Shown: positions 1-9,633 of the stretch, in pieces
Position numbering within the stretch: the first letter of the stretch is position 1
Layout of the letters: every line of letters begins with the position of its first letter
The notes under the pieces: model-generated
The model's input: the letters and a program-made list of their open reading frames with translations, nothing else
Told to the model about the DNA's origin: nothing
The model's database searches: none
Program-made: the position numbers and the translations under genes
Assembly: GCF_013034685.1 (NCBI RefSeq)
Contig: NZ_WQGO01000011.1
Location: 1-64,000, forward strand
Direction of reading: 5' to 3'
Length of the DNA stretch: 64,000 bases
From: Ruegeria lacuscaerulensis
Lineage (GTDB): Bacteria > Pseudomonadota > Alphaproteobacteria > Rhodobacterales > Rhodobacteraceae

Positions 1-55
1 CAATCGTGCCGATGTTGACGTGCGGTTTTGTACGCTCAAACTTTTCCTTTGCCAT
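1..55 (-). CDS. tuf: Elongation factor Tu, N-terminal fragment at window edge
   Basis: Only the first 18 codons of this minus-strand gene lie in the window. They read MAKEKFERTKPHVNIGTI, the near-invariant EF-Tu N-terminus, which leads into the first GTP-binding loop beyond the edge. EF-Tu is the GTPase that delivers aminoacyl-tRNA to the ribosome. A GAGGA Shine-Dalgarno-like sequence directly abuts the ATG. Which tuf copy this is cannot be told from the window. Confidence 0.9.
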   Translation of the reverse strand, partial: MAKEKFERTKPHVNIGTI

Positions 56-168
56 TCCTCAGGCGCCCTTTTGCGATTTGGGGGACCCGTGGTCCCGTGG
101 TTACATCTGCGCGCGCGAGATATTTGGTTCGCAGGGGAAAATCAAGCACATCCTGCGGGAAAAGCCGT

Positions 169-762
169 TTACGACGCTGGATTTTGCGTGAGTTCACCGG
201 AATCCAGCGGCTGGATCAGATCGGGGCGGCTTTTGAACCAACCGTTCTGCTGATGTTCCTCGGCCAGCCATTCTTCGACTCGGTCCGCTACCTTCAGGGA
301 CAGACCGCTCATCTGCTCTTCCTTGGTGCGCTCATGGCCTGAGCCTTTGAACGCGCTGCCGCCTGTGGTGTCTTCCAGAACCTGAAATTTTTTACCCTTG
401 GCCAGAAACTCTTTCTTGTTCACGTCGTAGACATTCACAAGCACGATTGCAGTGCTGCGCGGGTTGTAGATCAATGGAATGCCCGGAGGCGCAAGCATGT
501 ATCCTTCCAGGCTGATGCCGATGTCGTAATCCTGCGCGCCCTCATAGCGGCCGAGACGGATATCCACCGCATTCTGAATCGCCGCGGTCCACTCATCGGG
601 TGTGGCATCGCGTGAAACCGGGCCCTGCACCGCCTTTTCGGCAAAGGCATAGTTGACGCGCAGTTTAAATTCACCCAGCGACTCGGGCTCTTCATACACT
701 TGTGTCTGCGTACAAGCGCCCGTCAGGGCCAGTCCGGTGATCAAGGTCAGAATGCGCAACAT
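169..762 (-). CDS. Predicted lipoprotein of unknown function
   Basis: This is a 197-residue protein with a hydrophobic N-terminus ending in a lipobox, L-T-G-A-C, with Cys17 as the probable lipidation site. It is therefore expected to be anchored in the inner or outer membrane facing the periplasm. The mature part is soluble, with mixed alpha/beta character and no motif I recognise. Residues 85-115 read like a beta-rich core, and the C-terminal half is charged. It lies downstream of parC on the same strand after a 97-bp gap containing a strong inverted repeat, so co-transcription is uncertain. No function is assigned. Confidence 0.75.
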   Translation of the reverse strand: MLRILTLITGLALTGACTQTQVYEEPESLGEFKLRVNYAFAEKAVQGPVSRDATPDEWTAAIQNAVDIRLGRYEGAQDYDIGISLEGYMLAPPGIPLIYNPRSTAIVLVNVYDVNKKEFLAKGKKFQVLEDTTGGSAFKGSGHERTKEEQMSGLSLKVADRVEEWLAEEHQQNGWFKSRPDLIQPLDSGELTQNPAS

Positions 763-803
763 GTCTCTCGTCTCGATATGCCTGTTTTCTTTGATCTAGC
801 GCA

Positions 804-832
804 CCGATACGGACTGTGCCAAGCCGTATCGG
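804..832. repeat. Perfect 9-bp inverted repeat between parC and the lipoprotein gene
   Basis: CCGATACGG and CCGTATCGG are separated by 11 bp. The repeat lies in the 97-bp gap after the parC stop. Read on the minus strand it could form a stable hairpin, but no run of T follows. It is either a factor-assisted terminator or processing hairpin for parC, or an operator for the downstream lipoprotein gene. Confidence 0.4.
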
Positions 833-859
833 CAAAATTCCCCGCAAGCGGGCGCGAGA

Positions 860-3208
860 TCACGAGAATTTATAGTCCCTCGGGAAGCCGTAGGGCGGTT
901 TTTTCCCCACACTGGCGCGTTTGGCCAGCCATTGAGACATATCCGCCTCGTGCCGGGTCTTGTCACCGCCCATGGACCATTTCAGGCCCTCTTCCCAGTT
1001 GAAGGTCGTGATATCAGACAATCCACCATCCAGCTCCAGCGTTCCCTGCCGCCCTCGTGCCATATTGTATTTTTGCAGGCGCACGCCTTTGCCCCGGGTC
1101 ATCTCGGGCAGGTCTTCGGTGGGGAAGACCAGGAACTTGCCGTTTTGCGAAACGACAGCCACGTGATCCCCATCGACCGGTTTACAGATCATTGCCGTCT
1201 CGTCGCCCTTGACGTTGAGGACCTGTTTACCGTTGCGGGTTTGCGCCAGCACGTCGTCCTCGGGCACCATGAACCCGTTGCCCGCATCCGAGGCCACCAG
1301 CAGCTTGCGCCCCGGCTTGTGGATCAGGATGTCGATGATCTGCGCCTCGTTCGGAAGATCGACCATCAGGCGCAGTGGCTCGCCCATGCCCCGTCCGCCG
1401 GGCAGGTTGGCGGCGCTGACGGTGTAGAACCGCCCGTTTGAGGCGAATACTAACAGGCGATCAGTCGTTTCGGCGTGGAAGATAAATCGCGGGCCGTCGC
1501 CGTCCTTGAACTTCAGCTCGCGTTTCAGGTCGATATGGCCGGTCATGGCTCGAATCCAGCCCATCTGCGAACAGACGACCGTGATCGGCTCCTTGTCGAT
1601 CATCGCCTCAAGCGGGACTTCTTCGACCTGTCCGGCCTCGGCAAACTGGGTCCGGCGCGCGCCGCCTTCATAGTCTTTGCCGAAGGTCTTCTTGGTCTCT
1701 TTCAACTGCTCGGCGATCTTGGCCCATTGCAGGGCCGGATCAGCCAGCAGGTCTTCGAGATTGGCGCGCTCTTCCATCAACGCGTCACGCTCACGGACCA
1801 GCTCCATCTCTTCCAGACGGCGCAGGCTGCGCAGGCGCATGTTGAGAATCGCATCGACCTGAACTTCGGACAACTCGCCCTCGCCCGGTTTGGGCGAGAT
1901 GTAATCGGATTCATCGGTTGCGCGGACGTGGTCGATGCCCCAATCCTCGCGCATCAACGCGGCTTTGGGGTCGTCGTCGTAGCGTATGATATCGATCACG
2001 CGGTCGAGGTTCAGGAAGGCGACGATAAAGCCCTCCAACACTTCCAACCGGTGGTCGATCTTGGCCATGCGGTGACGTGAACGACGCAGCAGGACCTCTT
2101 GCCGGTGATCGAGGAAGGCGCGCAGCACTTCCTTCATCGAGCAGACCTTGGGCGTCACACCGTCGATCAACACGTTCATGTTCAGGCTGAACCGCACTTC
2201 GAGGTCCGAGTTGCGATAGAGCATCCCCATCAGCACTTCGGGGTCCACGTTCTTGGACCGTGGCTCGAGGATCAGGCGAATGTCATCGGCGGATTCGTCG
2301 CGGACATCGCCGAGGATTGGTATTTTCTTGGTCTGGATCAGCTCCGCGATCTTCTCGATCAGCTTGGATTTCTGGACCTGATAGGGGATCTCGGTAACGA
2401 CGATCTGCCATTGCCCACGACCCAGATCCTCAACCTCAAACTTGCACCGCAGACGGAAGGACCCGCGCCCGGTGCGATAGGCCTGCGCGATATTCTCGGG
2501 TGGCTCTACGATCACGCCACCGGTCGGAAAGTCCGGGCCGGGCACGTAGTTCAACAGCGTGTCGTCCCGCGCATCCGGCGTTTTGATCAGATGCAGACAA
2601 GCATCGCAGAGTTCCGAGATATTGTGCGGCGGGATATTCGTCGCCATCCCCACCGCGATACCGCTTGCCCCATTTGCCAGCAGGTTCGGGAACTGTGCGG
2701 GCAGCACGACCGGTTCAGTCAGCGTCCCGTCATAGTTGTCGCGGAAATCGACAGCGTCTTCGTTCAGACCCTCAAGCAGCGCCTCGGCCACGATGGTCAT
2801 CCGCGCCTCGGTGTATCGCGAAGCCGCCGGGTTGTCGCCGTCGATATTGCCGAAATTCCCCTGCCCGTCGACCAGGGGGTAACGCACGTTGAAATCCTGC
2901 GCCAGACGCGCCATCGCGTCGTAAATCGCGGCATCACCGTGGGGGTGATAGTTGCCCATCACGTCGCCCGAGATCTTGGCGGACTTACGGAATCCGCCCG
3001 TCGCGCTGAGTCGCAGCTCGCGCATCGCATAAAGGATTCGCCGGTGAACCGGCTTCAGACCATCCCGCGCATCAGGCAAAGCCCGGTGCATGATGGTTGA
3101 CAGAGCATAGGTCAGATAGCGTTCGCCAATCGCGCGGCGCAGCGGTTCGGCTACCTCGCCCCCACCTTCGGGGGCCTCCATGTTGGGGTCGTCGATCGTG
3201 TCGTTCAT
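860..3208 (-). CDS. parC: DNA topoisomerase IV subunit A
   Basis: ParC is the DNA-cleaving subunit of topoisomerase IV, which with ParE decatenates replicated chromosomes. From the chosen start, MNDTIDDPN, the protein has 782 residues. The breakage-reunion domain fills the first half: the catalytic tyrosine lies in the A-S-R-Y-T-E motif (Tyr132), after the Y-H-P-H-G-D segment (about 87-92). A shorter C-terminal DNA-wrapping region follows, and its length suits ParC better than GyrA. The reading frame continues 27 codons upstream, but that extension is basic and lacks family character, so the internal ATG at 3208 is preferred. The position equivalent to the quinolone-linked Ser80 of E. coli ParC is an alanine. 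Confidence 0.93.
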   Translation of the reverse strand: MNDTIDDPNMEAPEGGGEVAEPLRRAIGERYLTYALSTIMHRALPDARDGLKPVHRRILYAMRELRLSATGGFRKSAKISGDVMGNYHPHGDAAIYDAMARLAQDFNVRYPLVDGQGNFGNIDGDNPAASRYTEARMTIVAEALLEGLNEDAVDFRDNYDGTLTEPVVLPAQFPNLLANGASGIAVGMATNIPPHNISELCDACLHLIKTPDARDDTLLNYVPGPDFPTGGVIVEPPENIAQAYRTGRGSFRLRCKFEVEDLGRGQWQIVVTEIPYQVQKSKLIEKIAELIQTKKIPILGDVRDESADDIRLILEPRSKNVDPEVLMGMLYRNSDLEVRFSLNMNVLIDGVTPKVCSMKEVLRAFLDHRQEVLLRRSRHRMAKIDHRLEVLEGFIVAFLNLDRVIDIIRYDDDPKAALMREDWGIDHVRATDESDYISPKPGEGELSEVQVDAILNMRLRSLRRLEEMELVRERDALMEERANLEDLLADPALQWAKIAEQLKETKKTFGKDYEGGARRTQFAEAGQVEEVPLEAMIDKEPITVVCSQMGWIRAMTGHIDLKRELKFKDGDGPRFIFHAETTDRLLVFASNGRFYTVSAANLPGGRGMGEPLRLMVDLPNEAQIIDILIHKPGRKLLVASDAGNGFMVPEDDVLAQTRNGKQVLNVKGDETAMICKPVDGDHVAVVSQNGKFLVFPTEDLPEMTRGKGVRLQKYNMARGRQGTLELDGGLSDITTFNWEEGLKWSMGGDKTRHEADMSQWLAKRASVGKKPPYGFPRDYKFS

Positions 3209-3409
3209 ATATGATGTGATACGACGCAAGCGCGCCGCGGTAAAGCAACCGGCACTCATTTTGCTGGGGACAAGTGGCGCTTTTTGCAACAGGGGGAGGC
3301 AACTGCTGGATTTCCCCCGATCTTTCGACTCGGGGCCTAAGATATGGTACGCTCCGGATCATTAAGCTGCTGCCTATTTCATGTTTCACGATTACCTGGG
3401 GGATGCGCC

Positions 3410-4015
3410 ATGACGCGCCTTATCGTTATTAGTTTCGCTGCACTCGGCTGGTGCTTCTATGTCATGAGCGGAGGGCCCGAGTTTGAACCGCGCGGCCTAC
3501 GGTCAGAACAACCCGTGCGCATTGCGGCCCAGCCCAGTCCGACACAGATCGCACCAGCACCCGCCGAGGCGCTTGTCACCAACGTGGCCGCGCGCACGCC
3601 GACCGTGCGCATCACACCGATCAAACAGCAACCCGAGATTGTCGAATTCGTAGCCGAACCCGCCAGCCTAGAGGGGTTCAATGGCTTGTCGGTGTTTGAC
3701 ACCCAAACCAGCGGCATCCAGCTTGCGTCGCTTGAGGACGGTGTGACGGGTCTGAAACAAGTCCCTGCCGAAACCCAACAGGCTGACCCGATAGCACCGG
3801 CAGAGCCGGAAAAGGACATCCGCGAAATCTCGGGCACGCGGGTCAATATGCGCGATGGGCCGGGCACGATCTATCCGATCATCGGCAAGGCCACGATTGG
3901 CCAGAAGGTCGAAATTCTCAGCGATTCGGGCACCGGCTGGCTGCGTCTGCGCGTGTTGCCACAGCAACAGGTCGGATGGATTTCTGCCTCGCTGGTCGGA
4001 AAATCGACGAACTAG
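3410..4015 (+). CDS. SH3 domain-containing envelope protein
   Basis: This is a 201-residue protein with one N-terminal hydrophobic segment (about residues 2-18) that acts as a signal anchor. A Pro/Ala-rich linker follows, then a bacterial SH3 (SH3_3) domain in the last 65 residues with the hallmark R-V-N-M-R-D-G-P-G-T and a closing V-G-W-I. Such domains usually bind peptidoglycan or mediate periplasmic interactions. The ATG at 3410 is preferred to one 22 codons earlier because a GGGGGA ribosome-binding site precedes it and the signal anchor then begins at once. It is divergent from parC and followed after 64 bp by a short-chain dehydrogenase gene. Confidence 0.85.
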   Translation: MTRLIVISFAALGWCFYVMSGGPEFEPRGLRSEQPVRIAAQPSPTQIAPAPAEALVTNVAARTPTVRITPIKQQPEIVEFVAEPASLEGFNGLSVFDTQTSGIQLASLEDGVTGLKQVPAETQQADPIAPAEPEKDIREISGTRVNMRDGPGTIYPIIGKATIGQKVEILSDSGTGWLRLRVLPQQQVGWISASLVGKSTN

Positions 4016-4079
4016 CCAAAGCAGCAATTGTCCCGAGCTCAGCCTCACCCTAGCTATGGGCCAGACTCAGGTTCGGGAC

Positions 4080-4910
4080 ATGATGCAGAAATCAATTCTA
4101 ATCACTGGCTGCTCGTCCGGTATCGGGCTGGACGCAGCACATGGAATGCGTGCACGGGGCTGGCGCGTCTTTGCTTCGTGCCGTCAGCAACGTGATTGCG
4201 ACCGGCTGCGCGCCCAAGGGTTCGAAAGCCCCCGCATCGACTATACCGACACCGACAGCATCACCACAGGGCTCGCCGAAGTACTTGAGGCAACCGGAGG
4301 CACTCTCGACGCGCTGTTCAACAATGGCGCGCACGGCCTGCCCGGAGCAGTCGAGGACCTTCCCACCGACGGGTTGCGCGCCATCTTCGAAACCAATTTC
4401 TTTGGCTGGCACGAACTAACCCGCCAGGTCATCCCGGTGATGCGCGCGCAGGGGCGTGGCCGAATCGTCCAGAATTCATCCGTACTGGGACTGGTCGCGT
4501 ACCCTTGGCGCGGCGCATATGTGGCGACGAAATACGCGATCGAAGGCCTGACCGACACGCTGCGACTGGAACTGCGCGACACAGAGATAAAGGTCATCCT
4601 GATCGAACCCGGCCCCATCACCTCGCGGCTGAGAGAGAACGCCATCCCGATCTTCGAACGGTTTATCGATTGGGAAAACTCGGCCCTTCGCAGCCGGTAC
4701 GAAGGATCGCTGCTGAAACGGCTTTACGAATCCTCGGGACCCGACCGGTTTGAACTGCCGGCCTCGGCCGTGACCGACAAGCTGGCGCACGCGGTCGAGG
4801 CCAAACGCCCCCGCCCCCGCTACTACGTCACGACGCCCACATATATCGCAGGCTGGCTGCGTCGGATTTTGCCGACGCGGGTCATCGACCGCATCCTGTC
4901 GGATGTCTGA
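4080..4910 (+). CDS. SDR family NAD(P)-dependent oxidoreductase
   Basis: This is a 276-residue classical short-chain dehydrogenase. The Rossmann nucleotide-binding glycine motif T-G-C-S-S-G-I-G is at residues 9-16, and the N-N-G-A stability motif is near residue 80. The catalytic Ser (N-S-S-V-L-G) and the Y-x-x-x-K pair (Y-V-A-T-K) follow. The substrate cannot be read from the sequence; the long C-terminal part resembles SDRs annotated as acting on lipids or retinol-like substrates. The open frame extends about 75 codons upstream over the SH3 gene, but the domain begins at the tandem ATGs at 4080 and 4083. Confidence 0.85.
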   Translation: MMQKSILITGCSSGIGLDAAHGMRARGWRVFASCRQQRDCDRLRAQGFESPRIDYTDTDSITTGLAEVLEATGGTLDALFNNGAHGLPGAVEDLPTDGLRAIFETNFFGWHELTRQVIPVMRAQGRGRIVQNSSVLGLVAYPWRGAYVATKYAIEGLTDTLRLELRDTEIKVILIEPGPITSRLRENAIPIFERFIDWENSALRSRYEGSLLKRLYESSGPDRFELPASAVTDKLAHAVEAKRPRPRYYVTTPTYIAGWLRRILPTRVIDRILSDV

Positions 4911-4987
4911 GACGAAATTACCGGTTCGCATTTTGGTCTCGCGGGTCTAGATGATAGGCCAATGTAATAAACGCGGACGGTGGACCC

Positions 4988-5191
4988 ATGGACCTTTTGA
5001 TGGTCGTATTGTTGCTGGCCATGGCGGCGGTTGTCGTCGTGCTGGTGATCGGCATTTCAAACTTCGGCAAGGCCGGGAAAAGTGCCGCGCTGAAAAGCAA
5101 CAAGATGATGCAGCTGCGCATCCTGTTTCAATTCATTGCCGTAGTGCTGATCGTGCTCTACGTCTGGCTGCGCGGACAGGGAGGTCAGTAA
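4988..5191 (+). CDS. Small twin transmembrane helix protein
   Basis: This is a 67-residue protein consisting almost entirely of two hydrophobic helices (about 3-25 and 43-62) joined by a short basic loop (KAGKSAALKSNK). It matches the architecture of the alphaproteobacterial 'twin transmembrane helix small protein' group, which is distantly like HIG1. Its stop codon directly abuts the ATG of the cobalamin adenosyltransferase gene, so the two are almost certainly co-transcribed and may be translationally coupled. The biochemical role is unknown. Confidence 0.8.
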   Translation: MDLLMVVLLLAMAAVVVVLVIGISNFGKAGKSAALKSNKMMQLRILFQFIAVVLIVLYVWLRGQGGQ

Positions 5192-5764
5192 ATGGTCGTG
5201 CTTAACAAAATCTACACGCGCACAGGCGATGACGGCAAAACAGCCTTGGGCAATGGGGAGCGCGTTGCCAAGTATTCGGGTCGTGTTGCCGCCTATGGCA
5301 CAGTGGATGAGCTGAACTCATTCGTCGGTGTCGCCCGAACTGAAGCTGATGGTGAGGTCGAGGCCGCACTGTCGCGCATCCAGAATGACCTGTTCGATCT
5401 GGGTGCCGACTTCTGCCGCCCCGACATGGATAAGGATGCCGAGGCCGAATATACGCCGCTGCGCATCGTCCCCTCGCAGATCGACCGGTTGGAAGCCGAA
5501 ATTGACGCCATGAACGAGGCGCTGCAACCGTTGCGCAGCTTCATCCTGCCCGGTGGGTCTCGACTGGCAGCGCATCTTCATGTGTGCCGTACCGTCTCGC
5601 GCCGGGCCGAGCGTCTAGCGGTTGAGCTGACCAATATGGAACCGGTGAATGAAACGGCGGTGAAATACCTTAACCGCCTGAGCGACTGGTTCTTCGTGGC
5701 CGCACGCTGTGCCAATGAAAATGGCGCGGCCGATGTGCTGTGGATTCCAGGCGCAAACCGCTGA
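5192..5764 (+). CDS. Cob(I)yrinic acid a,c-diamide adenosyltransferase, PduO type
   Basis: This enzyme transfers the adenosyl group of ATP to Co(I) corrinoids, the last step in making coenzyme B12. The 190-residue protein shows the PduO-type ATP-binding N-terminus (T-R-T-G-D-D-G-K-T) and the V-D-E-L-N-S segment. Its C-terminal helix carries S-R-R-A-E-R and Y-L-N-R-L-S-D-W-F-F, both typical of this trimeric five-helix-bundle family. The length is normal. It starts immediately after the twin-helix membrane gene. Adenosylcobalamin is needed by mutases of the ethylmalonyl-CoA pathway, whose mcd gene is in this window. The cobC-cobD pair lies 37 kb away. Confidence 0.92.
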   Translation: MVVLNKIYTRTGDDGKTALGNGERVAKYSGRVAAYGTVDELNSFVGVARTEADGEVEAALSRIQNDLFDLGADFCRPDMDKDAEAEYTPLRIVPSQIDRLEAEIDAMNEALQPLRSFILPGGSRLAAHLHVCRTVSRRAERLAVELTNMEPVNETAVKYLNRLSDWFFVAARCANENGAADVLWIPGANR

Positions 5765-5949
5765 GGCGTTGACTCTACGGCACCTTTGTTGCGCGCCGTA
5801 GCGTCAAAAAACATGAAACGCGACGTCCCAAGCCCACGAGATGACGATTTTGCCCTGTTGTCGCGTGACTTGAGACGTTATTCAGACGTCCGAGAGCATT
5901 GGTGGAGTCGCGTCGCGGCTTACCGTTATTTGTGAGGAGCAAGCGCAAA

Positions 5950-6708
5950 ATGAAGGTACTCGTGCCTGTCAAACGCGTGATTGACTATAACGTGAAAGTT
6001 CGCGTCAAAGCGGATGGCAGCGGTGTTGATCTCGCCAATGTCAAAATGTCGATGAACCCGTTCGACGAGATCGCCGTCGAAGAGGCGATCCGCTTGAAAG
6101 AAGCGGGTAAGGCTGACGAAGTCGTTGCCGTTTCCATCGGCGTCAAGCAGGCGCAGGAAACTCTGCGTACCGCGCTGGCCATGGGTGCAGACCGCGCCAT
6201 CCTGGTGGTCGCAGCCGACGACGTGCACACCGATATCGAACCGCTGGCCGTTGCCAAAATCCTGGCCAAAGTGGTCGAGGAAGAGCAGCCGGGCATCGTT
6301 CTGGCGGGCAAACAGGCGATCGACAACGACATGAACGCCACCGGTCAGATGCTGTCGGCTCTGCTGGGCTGGAGCCAAGGCACCTTCGCCTCTGAGGTGG
6401 ATATCGAAGGCGACAGCGCCAAGATCACGCGCGAGGTTGACGGCGGTCTGCAGACCATCAGCGTCAAGATGCCGACCATCGTGACCGTTGACCTGCGCCT
6501 GAACGAGCCGCGCTATGCGTCGCTGCCCAACATCATGAAGGCGAAGAAAAAGCCTCTGGATGAGAAAACCGCCGCCGATTACGGCGTCGACGTCACTCCT
6601 CGTCTGGAAATCGTCAAAACCGAAGAGCCGCCGGCACGTGCCGCTGGTATCGTCGTGGGCTCGGTTGACGAGCTGGTTGCGAAACTCAAAGAAGCGGGGG
6701 CTGTGTAA
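5950..6708 (+). CDS. etfB: Electron transfer flavoprotein subunit beta
   Basis: EtfB pairs with EtfA to carry electrons from acyl-CoA and related dehydrogenases to ETF:ubiquinone oxidoreductase. The 252-residue product begins [13 protein letters not shown], the usual start, with a GAGGAG ribosome-binding site upstream. It holds the AMP-binding fold and, near residue 190, the beta-subunit signature around [19 protein letters not shown], including the recognition loop that docks onto dehydrogenases. Its stop overlaps the etfA start by one base (taATG). Confidence 0.96.
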   Translation: MKVLVPVKRVIDYNVKVRVKADGSGVDLANVKMSMNPFDEIAVEEAIRLKEAGKADEVVAVSIGVKQAQETLRTALAMGADRAILVVAADDVHTDIEPLAVAKILAKVVEEEQPGIVLAGKQAIDNDMNATGQMLSALLGWSQGTFASEVDIEGDSAKITREVDGGLQTISVKMPTIVTVDLRLNEPRYASLPNIMKAKKKPLDEKTAADYGVDVTPRLEIVKTEEPPARAAGIVVGSVDELVAKLKEAGAV

Positions 6709-7637
6709 TGGCTGTTCTTCTTCTCGCCGAAGTCAACAATGGTGAGCTGGCGCTGGACGCCACCGCCAAGGCCGTCAACGCTGCGAAAGCGCTGGGTGAC
6801 ATCACCGTTCTGGCTGCAGGCGGTTCTGCTGCTGCTGCTGGTGAGGCCGCTGCCAAAATCGACGGTGTTGCCAAAGTTCTGGTCGCCGAAGACGAATCGC
6901 TGGGTCACCGTCTGGCGGAATCGACGGCAGCCCTGATCGTAGGCCTGGCCGATGGCTATGAGCACATCGTCGCACCGGCGACCACCGACGCTAAGAACGT
7001 GATGCCCCGCGTTGCGGCCCTGCTGGACGCGATGGTGATCTCGGATGCATCCGGCGTGGTTGACGGTTCGACCTTCGAGCGTCCGATTTACGCAGGCAAC
7101 GCGATCCAGACCGTGAAATCGAACGACGCCAAGAAAGTCGTCACCTTCCGTACCGCATCCTTTGATGCAGCAGGCGAAGGCGGTTCGGCTGCCGTCGAGA
7201 CCATCTCGGTCGGCGACAACCCCGGTCTGTCGTCCTGGGTTGAAGACAAGGTTGCCGAAAGCGACCGACCTGAGCTGACCTCGGCTGGCGTTGTTGTTTC
7301 GGGTGGCCGAGGCGTCGGCTCGGAAGAGGACTTCAAGCTGATCGAAGGTCTGGCAGACAAACTGGGTGCTGCCGTTGGCGCATCGCGTGCCGCCGTTGAC
7401 TCAGGCTATGCTCCGAACGACTGGCAGGTGGGTCAGACTGGTAAGGTTGTTGCCCCCGACCTGTACGTTGCCGTAGGCATCTCGGGCGCGATCCAGCACC
7501 TGGCTGGTATGAAGGACTCGAAGGTCATCGTTGCAATCAACAAAGACGAAGAAGCACCGATCTTCCAGGTTGCCGATTTCGGTTTGGTTGCCGACCTGTT
7601 CCAGGCTGTACCGGAACTGACTGAGAAACTCGGCTGA
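6708..7637 (+). CDS. etfA: Electron transfer flavoprotein subunit alpha
   Basis: EtfA is the FAD-binding partner of EtfB. The 309-residue protein has the N-terminal alpha/beta domain and a C-terminal FAD domain. The FAD domain carries S-G-G-R-G-V-G near residue 205 and the signature [16 protein letters not shown] near residue 265. The gene is translationally coupled to etfB and is followed by a strong terminator. Likely electron donors encoded in this window include methylsuccinyl-CoA dehydrogenase. Confidence 0.96.
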   Translation: MAVLLLAEVNNGELALDATAKAVNAAKALGDITVLAAGGSAAAAGEAAAKIDGVAKVLVAEDESLGHRLAESTAALIVGLADGYEHIVAPATTDAKNVMPRVAALLDAMVISDASGVVDGSTFERPIYAGNAIQTVKSNDAKKVVTFRTASFDAAGEGGSAAVETISVGDNPGLSSWVEDKVAESDRPELTSAGVVVSGGRGVGSEEDFKLIEGLADKLGAAVGASRAAVDSGYAPNDWQVGQTGKVVAPDLYVAVGISGAIQHLAGMKDSKVIVAINKDEEAPIFQVADFGLVADLFQAVPELTEKLG

Positions 7638-7673
7638 TCTTTAGACCGAGATTTTTCGACGAAAAATCTGATG

Positions 7674-7702
7674 GGCCCGCCGGATTGGCGGGCCTTTTCT
7701 TT
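7674..7702 (+). terminator. Rho-independent terminator after etfBA
   Basis: An 8-bp GC stem, GGCCCGCC/GGCGGGCC, with a 5-nt loop is followed by TTTTCTTT. A second, AT-rich hairpin lies just upstream (7649-7669). The T tract reaches the final base of the convergent DUF6473 gene, so the terminator sits exactly at the gene junction. Confidence 0.85.
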
Positions 7703-8522
7703 AGCGCAGATTCTGGATTGGTCCGACCAACGCATCGGCAATCGACCGATGCCCTGCGGGTCCGATCATAAACTCGGCCATCGGTTGTTGCAGCGTGCCG
7801 AACAACATATCCTCCAACTCATCCGACTGGCCCGAGACACTCACCGTTTCCCGCACAATCCGTGCGCAATAGGGTCTGACGGCGTTCAGCATCTCATGCG
7901 TCAACGGCACTTCTGTTTCCTGAACTGGTCGAGAGTCTTCCGATTGTCGTATGACGCGAAGGCACAAAAGAATCACCGGTGATTGCAGGCTTTGCAGCAG
8001 GCCGCCGACCTGCCGGACCCAGTTTCGGCGCAACTCTTCCGCCACTGCTTCGAACCTCGCATCCTGATGACCCTGTAGCAGTTTCATCAGATGATGCACG
8101 AAATTGACATCAGCGAAATCAATCTCGGGATAGAGTGAGATCAGGTCATCGGTTGCAGCAAGAAACCGGTCGTTCCGCCTTGGGTGCACACGATAGAAGC
8201 GATTCGATTGCCCCAAAAGGTCTGGAGCCTGCAAGACGCATAGCTCTGCAGCGTTTAAAAGGGACTGCAGGCCTTTTTCCTGACAAAGCGCGTCGACCCC
8301 GCAAAACAGACTGCCGAGATTGAGACAACGCCGGTCCAACCGGTCCTCAAGCACTGCTGCAAAGGGACGATCGACAAAACGACCGAAGGTTTCTGTCCCT
8401 CCTGCGCAAGCCATATATGGTGTATCCAAGGACCGCTTGGGCCCCCGAAACCAAAGCCGCGCACTAGAATATTGGCAAACGGCATCCTCGGGTATCCCCG
8501 AGCCTGTTTGATGATAGCTCAT
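7701..8522 (-). CDS. DUF6473 family protein
   Basis: This is a 273-residue protein with the N-terminus [13 protein letters not shown] and the stretch [11 protein letters not shown], followed by a G-G-T-E-T-F-G-R motif. I associate this pattern with the Rhodobacterales-specific DUF6473 family, whose function is unknown. The G-G-T-E-T motif near residue 40 resembles the phosphate-binding start of a hydrolase or sulfotransferase-like fold, but that is only an impression. The ATG at 8522 is preferred to a GTG three codons earlier, with GGTGAG upstream as ribosome-binding site. It is convergent with etfA and divergent from the hydroxybutyryl-CoA dehydrogenase gene. Confidence 0.65.
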   Translation of the reverse strand: MSYHQTGSGIPEDAVCQYSSARLWFRGPKRSLDTPYMACAGGTETFGRFVDRPFAAVLEDRLDRRCLNLGSLFCGVDALCQEKGLQSLLNAAELCVLQAPDLLGQSNRFYRVHPRRNDRFLAATDDLISLYPEIDFADVNFVHHLMKLLQGHQDARFEAVAEELRRNWVRQVGGLLQSLQSPVILLCLRVIRQSEDSRPVQETEVPLTHEMLNAVRPYCARIVRETVSVSGQSDELEDMLFGTLQQPMAEFMIGPAGHRSIADALVGPIQNLR

Positions 8523-8684
8523 AACACTCACCCATTTTTCACCCGGGTGCCATCTTGCAGCCGTAAGTCTTGAGAATTCTCTAATGTGCGCATTTGAAGC
8601 AAATTGGATGCACCCGATGCTCTTGCCGCCCGCCCCAATCTACCGATACTGTCGCCCTGACCCGTGAGACAAAGGCACCGAAAA

Positions 8685-9560
8685 ATGGATGTAAAATCAG
8701 TCGGAGTGATAGGCGCAGGACAGATGGGCAACGGTATTGCTCATGTCCTTGCCCTGGCGGATTACGATGTTCTTTTGAATGATGTCAGTCAGGATGCGCT
8801 GAATAATGCTCTGGCGACAATTGAAGGCAATTTGGCCCGCCAGGCGTCGCGCGGCAAGATCTCGGATGAAGCGATGCAGAACGCGCTGAAGCGCATCACA
8901 ACAACGCTGGAATTGCCCCGGCTTGGACAAACCGATTTGGTGATCGAGGCTGCGACCGAGCGCGAGGCCGTCAAACAAGCCATTTTCGAAGACCTACAAC
9001 CCCATTTGCTGCCGCATACGATTCTAACGTCGAACACTTCGTCGATTTCGATCACGCGGCTCGCCAGCCGCACGGACCGGCCGGAACGGTTCATGGGGTT
9101 TCATTTCATGAACCCGGTCCCTGTCATGCAACTGGTGGAATTGATCCGCGGGATTGCCACGGATGAGGACACTTTCAGTGCCTGCAAGGCGGTGGTCGAC
9201 AAGCTAGGCAAAACCGCTGCCAGCGCCGAGGATTTTCCCGCCTTTATCGTAAATCGCATCCTGATGCCGATGATCAACGAGGCCGTCTATACCCTTTATG
9301 AAGGAGTCGGGAATGTACAGTCCATCGATCAATCGATGAAACTAGGTGCAAACCACCCGATGGGGCCGCTGGAACTGGCGGATTTCATTGGCCTGGATAC
9401 CTGTCTGGCGATCATGAATGTACTGCATGACGGGTTGGCCGATACCAAGTATCGTCCGTGCCCCCTGTTGACGAAATATGTCGAGGCCGGGTGGTTGGGT
9501 CGCAAGACGCAACGTGGGTTTTATGATTATAGGGGTGATGCCCCAGTACCGACGCGGTAA
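8685..9560 (+). CDS. hbd: 3-hydroxybutyryl-CoA dehydrogenase
   Basis: This 291-residue NAD(P)-dependent dehydrogenase interconverts 3-hydroxybutyryl-CoA and acetoacetyl-CoA. The N-terminal Rossmann motif is G-A-G-Q-M-G-N-G-I-A (residues 10-19). The catalytic histidine lies in H-F-M-N-P-V-P-V-M. The C-terminal helical domain contains the substrate-binding A-F-I-V-N-R-I-L-M-P motif and the N-H-P-M-G-P-L-E-L-A-D-F motif. Length and layout fit the stand-alone Hbd/PaaH family. The chosen ATG follows AGGCACC. The stop codon directly abuts a 66-bp palindromic repeat. Confidence 0.92.
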   Translation: MDVKSVGVIGAGQMGNGIAHVLALADYDVLLNDVSQDALNNALATIEGNLARQASRGKISDEAMQNALKRITTTLELPRLGQTDLVIEAATEREAVKQAIFEDLQPHLLPHTILTSNTSSISITRLASRTDRPERFMGFHFMNPVPVMQLVELIRGIATDEDTFSACKAVVDKLGKTAASAEDFPAFIVNRILMPMINEAVYTLYEGVGNVQSIDQSMKLGANHPMGPLELADFIGLDTCLAIMNVLHDGLADTKYRPCPLLTKYVEAGWLGRKTQRGFYDYRGDAPVPTR

Positions 9561-9626
9561 GGGGGCCAGCCCCCTCGCCCGGAAATTATCCGGGCTCACC
9601 CCCGGGATATTTCTAGCCAGATGAAG
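9561..9626 (+). repeat. Palindromic intergenic repeat, copy A
   Basis: This 66-bp element has a GGGGGCC-A-GCCCCC hairpin, a second hairpin CCCGG...CCGGG, then a CCCGGG palindrome leading into a conserved tail, GATATTTCTAGCCAGATGAAG. It matches a second element at 25049-25114 with about six substitutions, most of them clustered in the loops and the tail. It fills the gap between the convergent hbd and acyltransferase genes and may act there as a bidirectional terminator or REP-like element. Confidence 0.85.
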
Positions 9627-9633
9627 AGGCGGA

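Noticed and set aside
2099..3100. Long open frame opposite parC (333 codons)
   Set aside because: It lies entirely antisense to the well-supported parC gene and its translation is His/Arg/Val-rich without family motifs, as expected for a GC-rich shadow frame.
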